A DNA stretch of 40,791 bases from Acetatifactor muris (lineage in GTDB: Bacteria; Bacillota; Clostridia; Lachnospirales; Lachnospiraceae). The stretch covers positions 1 through 40,791 of the forward strand of contig JAMPHD010000001.1 in the NCBI GenBank assembly GCA_023663635.1, read 5' to 3'. Below are positions 21,583 through 28,288 of the stretch, one piece after another; position 1 is the stretch's first letter, and each line of letters starts with the position of its first letter. The position numbers and the translations under genes are program-made. Below the pieces are notes generated by a model that was given only the letters and a program-made list of their open reading frames with translations, did not search any database and was not told the DNA's origin.

Positions 21583-24480
21583 TTATTTGATTGCCTGTAA
21601 AAAAAGCTTCGCAACATGATACAGCTTTCCATTGTCCAGGGAAACATTCTCCCCTTGGCTGCTATTTTCCGACGTCCCTGTCATATTTATGTTTCCTTTG
21701 CTTACCACAGGTAATTTCATCGCTTCCAGATTTAAGGAAGTGTTCTCATTGATCAAGTTGTAAAATATATCGGACGCTTTTTGTAATTTCGTAACCTCCT
21801 CCGAGGTATTTCCCAGAAGAAATCCGTCCACCCTGCCGTTTTGTACCTGAAGTCGGGCCTCCAGACGGGAGTCCTCCCCATATTGTACGGTGATGGAGAT
21901 ACCGCCCTTTTCGTCCGTTCCATGCTCCAGAGTCAGATGCACCAGAGCCTCCTCATCGCCCAGATCCATGGACAAAAAGTATTCCTCGCTCCGCGCCAGA
22001 TTGCCTATGATACTGATCTGCCGATGCGTCATCTGCAGCGCCCGCACATCCAAGAAACTGTCCTTTTCCTCGAAGGTCATATTCTCGGCCTCCGACTGCA
22101 TCTCCTCCACGGCATCCCCGTACTCCGCCCTAAAAGCCTCCTTGTCCGAGAGACGCTCCCAGAGCGTATTCCGTTTCTGTTTAAGCTCCTGAAAAGGATT
22201 CCTGCCCTTTTGTACAAGCTCCTGCGCCGCCAAAAGATTTTCCGCGTTGGCGGGTATTTCTCCTCTCTCCAACAGCGCGGTCACTTCCGCGTCCGTCTCC
22301 GTCACCCGCCGCAGCCCGGCAAGCTCATCCCTGTCATAAGCCGCGGAAATCTGATCGGAGACGGATTTATTTTCTCCCTCCCGCACCAACTCGCGCAGCA
22401 CACCCAATTCATCCGTGGCCCGCACATCCATATGCCGGAACTTTCCGCTGCGGACCGCGGACAGCAGATTGGCAAACTGCAATTCCGCCTGTGTGTTGAC
22501 GATGCTGCCGATGGCGGCCCCGTCCCTTCGCTCGATCTGATGCAGGAGACGATACACGCCGATATAACTCTCTCTCTCCTGCTGCGTGATCTCCCCGTTT
22601 CGCTCCAGACCGTACAGGAAACGGCTGTAACTCTCCGCCTGTTCCCGGTAACTCTCCGGCAGCTCATCAAAATATTGATTTAACTGCTCAAAACTCTGCT
22701 CCAGAGGATTGATGCCGTCCCGGATCATCTTGAGTGTGGCGGCGGGAGTCATTTTTTCTATCAGAGCGCGCACCTGCGCGTCAGCGTCTTTCACACGGTC
22801 CAGATTGTCCTCCGTGATCTCCATATGATTATAGCCGAGAATGCGCACGACCCGCCTGTTCTCCTCGGTGGGCTCCAAGCCAAGCTCTCTGAGCAGCTCA
22901 TCCACATTACCGAAAGCCTTGCGCATACTGTCCCCGAGATCCGCTCTGGGCGCGGTCATCAGAGACTCATAGCTCTCCCCTGCCCTCTCATAGGTCTCCT
23001 TGAGAACCATGCCCTCCGCATGGAAATGCTCCAGAACGGTGGCACTCTCTTCCCCTTGATCGCTGACACGCACGGTGCCCAAAAGCTGCGCCGGCAATGT
23101 CGGCAGATCCCGCATCACCTCGTTGGCGGCATTCCAATTCTCGTATTTGGATACAGCCTCCGCGTCGTCCGGGAAGTAGCGCTCCGCCACGGCCTGTTCC
23201 GCCTCCCGAAGAGCCTCGATCAACTGCTCCATGGGCGCGGTGTCAATGGCAAAACCGCTCTTTAACAGCCTGACATTTACCTCCGCCGTCATGCGCAGCC
23301 TTATCTCCTCCAATTGTCTGCGCGCCGTCAGATCGCTCTGTCCGCCGAACAGGCTCTCGGACTTCTCCCGACTCCCCGACTCGTAATCCCGCACAGCCTC
23401 GTCATATTGTGATCGGTAATAGTCCAATATCTCAACGGCTCTCTCATAGAGATTCCCACTCTTGTGAGCCTTGGGTGACAAATCCGCGTGCAGAGGCTCT
23501 TTGCCCTCGGCCACCGCCGCTGCCGCCGCCCGCGCAAAATCTTCCTCCGTGACGGGCAACGTCACATCCCGCAGATCCTTCAGTCTTTGAACGCTCTCCG
23601 CAGTCAGCGGCAGTCTGCGCTCCAAGAGCCACATCGCCGCCTGACGGTTCTCCTCATTGGGCTCATATCCCGCCTGCTCCAGTACCCGGTCGATCTGTTT
23701 TTGTATGCTTTCCTCCCGCAGATAAGCCATATCCTCCGCGGAGGTGTTCTTGTCGCGTCCCGCACTGTCAGCGCCACTGTTTTCCGCCAGATAAAAATTC
23801 CAGATCTCCGGCTCCATCTCATTGTCAACCATGTATTCATACGCGCCTTCCGTGGGAGTCTCCAACCCGGACGCCATATTCCAAGCCTTCTCCACCGCCG
23901 CGACATTCTCTTCGGTGAGAGGAACATCCATCTCCCTGAAACTGTCGGTCAACGCTCTTGCCAAGGTCTCGCTCCCCACGGCTGCCGCCAGAGTATCCAT
24001 GTCCAGATCATCCGTGTAGCCCGCGATCTCCTTGCCGCTTCGCACCAACTCCGCCTTGATCCTGTCCACAATGGTGACGGCCTGCTCCGGATCCAGAGAG
24101 GCAAAATGAAATCCCTCCTCCGAGAGTTCGCGATAGTCTTCCTCGGACATGGTATGTGACATCAATGTCATGTAATCCTGTGAGACGCCCACGTCCACAT
24201 AGGATGCCTCCTGCTGAAGGTCCGTCAGAGTCTTGCCCTTATCCCAGCCCTCGCGGTCCACGCCCAAATCTCCAAATACGTTAAGACCGTCCTCTCCCAC
24301 CGAAAAAGTCACATTAGCGGAACCGGAAACATTCTTTTTCACTGAGGATTTCTCCTCCGTCCGAATTCGTCTTTCCGTGCTGTTTGATGTACGGGCATCC
24401 CTGCCATATCCGGTGCGCTCCGGATATCCCGCCGTTCCGGCATCCGTCCTCTTGTCCTGATTCTGAAAGCTTATATTCAT
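21583..24480 (-). CDS. Very large DUF6240-like protein upstream of flagellin
   Basis: 965 residues, mostly charged helix, no membrane segments. The middle has repeated units of the form GYEPNEENRQAAMWLLERRLPLTAESVQRLKDL, i.e. E(N/E)..(R/A)..(L/V)L....P(L/V)T.E.....KDL, which I associate with DUF6240. The C-terminal 100 residues (SITVQYGEDSRLEARLQVQNGRVDGFLL) recall the C-terminal domain of hook-length control (FliK-type) proteins, but this is only a resemblance. The frame opens at 24528; the ATG at 24480 has AAAGGAG at 11 bases and is preferred. Position directly before flagellin suggests a role in flagellar assembly or regulation. Confidence 0.6.
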   Translation of the reverse strand: MNISFQNQDKRTDAGTAGYPERTGYGRDARTSNSTERRIRTEEKSSVKKNVSGSANVTFSVGEDGLNVFGDLGVDREGWDKGKTLTDLQQEASYVDVGVSQDYMTLMSHTMSEEDYRELSEEGFHFASLDPEQAVTIVDRIKAELVRSGKEIAGYTDDLDMDTLAAAVGSETLARALTDSFREMDVPLTEENVAAVEKAWNMASGLETPTEGAYEYMVDNEMEPEIWNFYLAENSGADSAGRDKNTSAEDMAYLREESIQKQIDRVLEQAGYEPNEENRQAAMWLLERRLPLTAESVQRLKDLRDVTLPVTEEDFARAAAAAVAEGKEPLHADLSPKAHKSGNLYERAVEILDYYRSQYDEAVRDYESGSREKSESLFGGQSDLTARRQLEEIRLRMTAEVNVRLLKSGFAIDTAPMEQLIEALREAEQAVAERYFPDDAEAVSKYENWNAANEVMRDLPTLPAQLLGTVRVSDQGEESATVLEHFHAEGMVLKETYERAGESYESLMTAPRADLGDSMRKAFGNVDELLRELGLEPTEENRRVVRILGYNHMEITEDNLDRVKDADAQVRALIEKMTPAATLKMIRDGINPLEQSFEQLNQYFDELPESYREQAESYSRFLYGLERNGEITQQERESYIGVYRLLHQIERRDGAAIGSIVNTQAELQFANLLSAVRSGKFRHMDVRATDELGVLRELVREGENKSVSDQISAAYDRDELAGLRRVTETDAEVTALLERGEIPANAENLLAAQELVQKGRNPFQELKQKRNTLWERLSDKEAFRAEYGDAVEEMQSEAENMTFEEKDSFLDVRALQMTHRQISIIGNLARSEEYFLSMDLGDEEALVHLTLEHGTDEKGGISITVQYGEDSRLEARLQVQNGRVDGFLLGNTSEEVTKLQKASDIFYNLINENTSLNLEAMKLPVVSKGNINMTGTSENSSQGENVSLDNGKLYHVAKLFLQAIK

Positions 24481-24550
24481 AGACGCTATAACTCCTTTGC
24501 TGCCTCTCTCCTGAAATGTGAAAGACATGTACTTAGGGTACTCATCTCAT

Positions 24551-24577
24551 ATTTCGGTAAAAATCAGGAATTTCTTA
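24551..24577 (-). promoter_or_regulatory. Possible sigma-D (flagellar) promoter of the DUF6240-flagellin-fliS operon
   Basis: On the minus strand TAAG (24574-24577), a 16-base spacer and CCGAAAT (24551-24557) resemble the flagellar sigma factor consensus TAAA-N15-CCGATAT with one mismatch in each half. It is about 70 bases upstream of the ATG at 24480. Confidence 0.35.
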
Positions 24578-24640
24578 ATCGCCGGAGTTGATATTATTAT
24601 TCCCGCCATAGCTCATGTCACAAGAATAACCGTCATGAGA

Positions 24641-24673
24641 GCAGCGCTAAAACCGCCATGGGCAGCGCTAAAA
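24641..24673. repeat. Pair of 12-bp direct repeats with 21-bp period
   Basis: GCAGCGCTAAAA at 24641-24652 and 24662-24673, exactly 21 bases apart, in the divergent space between ogt and the flagellar operon. Each copy contains the palindrome AGCGCT. They sit just upstream of the ogt -35. Confidence 0.6.
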
Positions 24674-24677
24674 ACAG

Positions 24678-24707
24678 TTGGCTGTCATTTGACGGGAGTG
24701 CTATAAT
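24678..24707 (+). promoter_or_regulatory. Promoter of ogt
   Basis: TTGGCT (24678-24683), an 18-base spacer and TATAAT (24702-24707) with TGC immediately before it (extended -10). Confidence 0.55.
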
Positions 24708-24759
24708 AAGGCATATAGGTGAACCTGAGAATTGATGAAATGTTTTGGAGGTGACATCC

Positions 24760-25284
24760 ATGCAATATACCGCGACATACAGATCCCCTGTGGGGGATAT
24801 CCTTCTGGCGGCCGATGACATTGGCCTGACAGGGCTTTGGTTTGAAGGGGAAAAATATTACGCGCTCGGCCTTGACAGAGAACATGAGGAAAGGGAAGTG
24901 CCTGTCTTCTTGGAAGTTAAACGTTGGCTTGACATTTATTTTACGGGGAAAGAACCGGATTTTATGCCGTCCATCCATATGATCGGGACACCGTTTCAGA
25001 TGGAAGTGTGGGAAATCCTGCGCCAAATCCCTTATGGGGATACGACCACCTATGGAGAGATCGCAAAGAAGATTGCGGCAAAGAAAGGACTGCAGCGGAT
25101 GTCTGCCCAAGCGGTGGGAGGCGCAGTGGGTCACAATAAGATTTCCATTATCATCCCCTGCCATCGTGTGGTCGGGACAAATGGGAGCCTGACCGGATAT
25201 GCGGGCGGGATCGACAAGAAAATGAAACTCCTGATCCAAGAGGGCGTGGATATGGAGGGACTGTTTGTGCCGAAACTGCTTTAA
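24760..25284 (+). CDS. ogt: Methylated-DNA--[protein]-cysteine S-methyltransferase
   Basis: A 174-residue suicide repair protein. The active site is PCHRV with C134, flanked by GNAT-unrelated family motifs YGEIA and GYAGGIDKK. It removes the methyl group from O6-methylguanine in DNA by transferring it to C134. A TTG at 24745 opens the frame, but GGAGG stands 8 bases before the ATG at 24760, so the protein begins MQYTATYRSP. It stands alone on the plus strand. Codon composition is like that of the surrounding core genes. Confidence 0.94.
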   Translation: MQYTATYRSPVGDILLAADDIGLTGLWFEGEKYYALGLDREHEEREVPVFLEVKRWLDIYFTGKEPDFMPSIHMIGTPFQMEVWEILRQIPYGDTTTYGEIAKKIAAKKGLQRMSAQAVGGAVGHNKISIIIPCHRVVGTNGSLTGYAGGIDKKMKLLIQEGVDMEGLFVPKLL

Positions 25285-25309
25285 CCAACGAAGGCTTTTT
25301 GTGATGGGG

Positions 25310-25411
25310 ATGAAATTTGCGGGTTCCACCATTATCTATTCCTATTTACAGGCGGTAGGGGTGACGACCATGAGCCGGAATGCTACTGTTCTAATGACAG
25401 CGAACGACTAA
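25310..25411 (+). pseudogene. Possible remnant of a membrane transporter gene
   Basis: A 33-codon ORF (MKFAGSTIIYSYLQAVG..., ending at 25409-25411). The FAGSTIIYSYLQAVG pattern resembles a helix region of MATE-type transporters, where a conserved QA(I/V)G follows a hydrophobic stretch. It is far too short to be a functional protein and overlaps the ORF on the other strand. No ribosome site is convincing. Treat as a gene fragment at the edge of the accessory patch; confidence is low. Confidence 0.2.
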
Positions 25412-25754
25412 ATTCCTCTTGAAGGTTTTTTAACTCCCTGATCCGATCCGCAATCATGCTCAAATATATTTCTTCCGTATAGCCTTTTTGTATTTCTTTA
25501 TCCGTACATCTCTTAAAACCGGACAAAATATTGATAACTGACGGTATATTACGCATAAAATAGCTTACAAATATTTTAGGGTAATAATTTTCATCTTTAT
25601 AATCTTCCATTACTTCTCTGACTATTTCCTTCATATGGATAAATGACTGCTCATTCCATTCACCTGCATTTGTACGGATATAAGTGAATAATTCTTCATC
25701 TGATGCGTTGTATTCATAAAAATTTTTTAGGCTTTCTTTTAGCGGCTCTCCCAT
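25383..25754 (-). CDS. Small unknown protein
   Basis: A 123-residue soluble acidic-helical protein (MGEPLKESLKNFYEYNASDEELFTYI...). AGGGAG precedes the ATG at good spacing, so it is probably a real gene. I recognise no domain. The AT-rich codon use differs from the neighbouring core genes, and it lies in a patch of short AT-rich ORFs, suggesting horizontal acquisition. Such small acidic proteins are sometimes immunity proteins for toxins, but nothing here proves that. Confidence 0.45.
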   Translation of the reverse strand: MGEPLKESLKNFYEYNASDEELFTYIRTNAGEWNEQSFIHMKEIVREVMEDYKDENYYPKIFVSYFMRNIPSVINILSGFKRCTDKEIQKGYTEEIYLSMIADRIRELKNLQEEFSRSLSLEQ

Positions 25755-25814
25755 ATATAAATACTCCCTTTTCGAAATTGTGTACTCATTTAGACTGAAC
25801 TCTGCAAACTAATT

Positions 25815-26012
25815 TTAATTCGTTTTCACCTTCCGGAACTCGTCCAACATGTTCTCAACCGTTTCTTTCGATCCGTCCTCAGATTCATTGAGATGCCAAT
25901 TCATGACTTTTAAATATGGTCTTGTCCACCCTGTGTATAATTGAATCGCTAAGGCAGCAATGATACCATAGGCATCCTCATCATTTTCCCTGTTAATAAA
26001 AATGAGTACCAA
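25815..26012 (-). pseudogene. Fragmentary ORF, unknown
   Basis: A 65-residue frame (ending KETVENMLDEFRKVKTN) directly preceded by an in-frame stop (TGA) and opening with a TTG without a ribosome site. It contains hydrophobic and charged segments that look protein-like (IIAALAIQLYTGWTRPYLKVMNW). It lies 5 bases after the next ORF's stop in a different frame, so it may be a broken C-terminal fragment. No family recognised. Confidence 0.25.
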
Positions 26013-26017
26013 TCACA

Positions 26018-26260
26018 CTAAACAATTCTTGACTCTTTAGCTAATGCCAGCACTTCTTCAAGACTCATCTCCATTAGCCCCGGAAACTTGTAATTGTCCC
26101 ATAGAAAGTAGTATACCAGATTCCGTGTTTCCTCCGGAAGATTGCGGTACTGCTTCCAATGTTTCGTTGTGTATGCTCCCGCTATGGAACCCATTTCCTC
26201 CGATTTCAGTATATATCTCTCCATCCTTTTCGCCAACCGCCAATTCCGAAAATTCTCCAT
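26018..26260 (-). CDS. Small unknown protein or fragment
   Basis: An 80-residue ORF (MENFRNWRLAKRMERYILKSEEMG...). The ATG is directly preceded by an in-frame TAA and follows the hairpin at 26264-26298 with no ribosome binding site, so an intact gene is doubtful. The amphipathic, charged sequence (AGAYTTKHWKQYRNLPEETRNLVYYFLWDNYKFPGLMEM) looks like true coding sequence. May be part of a decayed gene. No family recognised. Confidence 0.3.
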   Translation of the reverse strand: MENFRNWRLAKRMERYILKSEEMGSIAGAYTTKHWKQYRNLPEETRNLVYYFLWDNYKFPGLMEMSLEEVLALAKESRIV

Positions 26261-26263
26261 TTA

Positions 26264-26309
26264 GCAACAGCCCCGAGGTTCGTCCCCGTGGCTGTTGCCT
26301 TTTATTTTT
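26264..26309 (+). terminator. Strong orphan plus-strand terminator
   Basis: GCAACAGCC (26264-26272) and GGCTGTTGC (26290-26298) form a perfect 9-bp stem, extended inward by C(C)GAGG/CCCCG pairs, followed by CTTTTATTTTT. It is a classic rho-independent terminator for the plus strand, yet no plus-strand gene ends near it. Confidence 0.7.
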
Positions 26310-26358
26310 CTGTTTAACTTTCTGCTCAACTTTTATTGCAACTGTCATTCACGCCACA

Positions 26359-28260
26359 TCAAAACACGAACACCGCCGCGCAATAGGCCGGGAGATCAAA
26401 GCTGATGGAGTAATCGTGATAATGGCAGGGCTCCGCCACGGCATTCAACACGGCGGGAATTTCATTGCCCCAACCTCCGAACCTCTCCTCATCGCTGTTG
26501 AGGATCAGTTTGTATTTCTTCTTTTTGGGCACGGGCACCTGATAGTTCTCCCATTTCACGGGTGTCATGTTCAACACAAACAACAGGCTGTTCCTGCCCG
26601 TGGAGGACTTTCGCACAAAGGAATAGGTGCTGCGGTCCGCGTCGTCCGCGTTCATCCACTCGAAACCGTCCCAACAGTTGTCGAACTCATACAGTGCAGG
26701 ATATTTATTATACATCAGCAGAAGTTCTTTCACCCACTCATGCATTCCCAGATTGTTCTTCTCACCCAACAGGAACCAATCCAACTCTCTGGCCTCGCTC
26801 CACTCCCGCTCCTGTCCGAAATCCTGTCCCATGAACAAAAGTTTCTTGCCGCAGTGACCGAACATGTAGGCATAACCCACTCGGAGATTGGCGTATTTGT
26901 CCACCTGATAGCCGGGCATCTTGTTGACCATGGAACATTTCAAATGCACCACCTCGTCATGGGAGAGAGGCAGGATATAATTCTCGCTCTCATTGTAGCT
27001 CATGGCGAAAGTCATGGCATAGTGATTGCCCTTGCGGTAGATGCCATCCAGTTTCATGTATTCGCAGAAATCGTGCATCCAACCCATATTCCACTTAAAG
27101 CTGAATCCCAGACTGTCCGTGCCGATCTCTCCGCTGACATTGGGCCACGCAGTGGATTCCTCCGCAATGGTCAGGAAACCGGGATATGTACCGCGCACAA
27201 CGGAATTCATATGTTTAAAGAACTCGATGGCCTCCAGATTCTTGTTGCCGCCCTCCTCATTGGGCAGCCACTGTCCGTCCTGTTTGCCGTAGTCCAGATA
27301 CAACATGGAGGCCACGGCATCCACGCGGATACCGTCCACATGGAATTCCTTCAGCCAGAACAGCACATTCGCGATCAGGAAATTTTTCACTTCCGTCTTG
27401 CCGTAATTAAAGATCTTGGTGCCCCAGTCGGGATGCTCCCCGCGTCTGGGATCGGGATGCTCAAAGATGCAGGTCCCGTCAAACTCACCCAATCCGTGGG
27501 CATCCGTGGCAAAATGCGCCGGCACCCAGTCCAGAATGACACCCACGCCGGCCTTGTGCAGCTCATTTACCAGATACATGAAATCTTGAGGCGTGCCATA
27601 GCGGGAGGTGGGCGCATAGTAGCCCGTCACCTGATAGCCCCAGGAGCCGTCGAAAGGATGCTCCGCAATCCCCATCAGCTCCACATGAGTGTATTTCATT
27701 TCCTTTACATATTCCACAATGCGTTTCGCGAATTCTCTGTAATTGTAAAAGCCCTCTTCCGTGCCGTTGTTGGGATGTTTCATGAAAGAACCGATGTGGC
27801 ACTCGTAGATGGCCATGGGCTCCTTATTCATATCCTTCTTGTCCCGCTCGGCCATCCATTTATTGTCTTTCCACGCAAAACCCTCCAGATCGGTTACGAT
27901 GGAGGCTGTGCCCGGGCGGTACTCCGCGTAATTGGCAAAGGGATCCGCCTTGTAGAGCTTTCTTCCGTCCTTGGCGGTGATCAGGAATTTGTACATCTCG
28001 CCGGTCCCCACACCGGGTACGAACAGACTCCAGATACCTCCCTCGTCCATCTTGGTCATCTGATGCGTTTCCTCATCCCAATCATTGAAGGATCCGATCA
28101 CATGCACATCCTCGGCATTGGGCGCCCACACCGCGAAAAATACGCCTTTAACGCCTTTCTCCTCCGACAGATGTGCCCCCAATTTCTTGTAAATGTCATA
28201 ATGGGTTCCCTGTGCAAACAGATACCTGTCTGCCTCGGAAATGAAAACCTTCTCTCTCAT
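26359..28260 (-). CDS. glgB: 1,4-alpha-glucan branching enzyme
   Basis: A 633-residue GH13 enzyme. The CBM48 N-terminal domain (about 35-130) includes FAVWAPNAEDVHVIGSFNDWD. The catalytic barrel has the four conserved regions: DWVPAHF (244-250), nucleophile D314 in VDGIRVDAVASML, E367 in TIAEEST and D435 in LSHDEV. Branching enzymes introduce alpha-1,6 linkages in glycogen. The ATG at 28260 is preferred to the frame opening at 28302 because an AAGGAG lies 11 bases upstream and the protein then begins MREKVF. It is 28 bases after the TPR protein, suggesting co-transcription. No other glg gene is in the window. Confidence 0.95.
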   Translation of the reverse strand: MREKVFISEADRYLFAQGTHYDIYKKLGAHLSEEKGVKGVFFAVWAPNAEDVHVIGSFNDWDEETHQMTKMDEGGIWSLFVPGVGTGEMYKFLITAKDGRKLYKADPFANYAEYRPGTASIVTDLEGFAWKDNKWMAERDKKDMNKEPMAIYECHIGSFMKHPNNGTEEGFYNYREFAKRIVEYVKEMKYTHVELMGIAEHPFDGSWGYQVTGYYAPTSRYGTPQDFMYLVNELHKAGVGVILDWVPAHFATDAHGLGEFDGTCIFEHPDPRRGEHPDWGTKIFNYGKTEVKNFLIANVLFWLKEFHVDGIRVDAVASMLYLDYGKQDGQWLPNEEGGNKNLEAIEFFKHMNSVVRGTYPGFLTIAEESTAWPNVSGEIGTDSLGFSFKWNMGWMHDFCEYMKLDGIYRKGNHYAMTFAMSYNESENYILPLSHDEVVHLKCSMVNKMPGYQVDKYANLRVGYAYMFGHCGKKLLFMGQDFGQEREWSEARELDWFLLGEKNNLGMHEWVKELLLMYNKYPALYEFDNCWDGFEWMNADDADRSTYSFVRKSSTGRNSLLFVLNMTPVKWENYQVPVPKKKKYKLILNSDEERFGGWGNEIPAVLNAVAEPCHYHDYSISFDLPAYCAAVFVF

Positions 28261-28288
28261 CTCGCCTTCACTCTCCTTACATCCTGTT

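Noticed and set aside
26058..26348. A 96-codon minus-strand ORF after glgB
   Set aside because: It overlaps the better-looking 80-codon ORF and the terminator hairpin, and its sequence is rich in Gly/Ser/Asn without a convincing domain or ribosome site.
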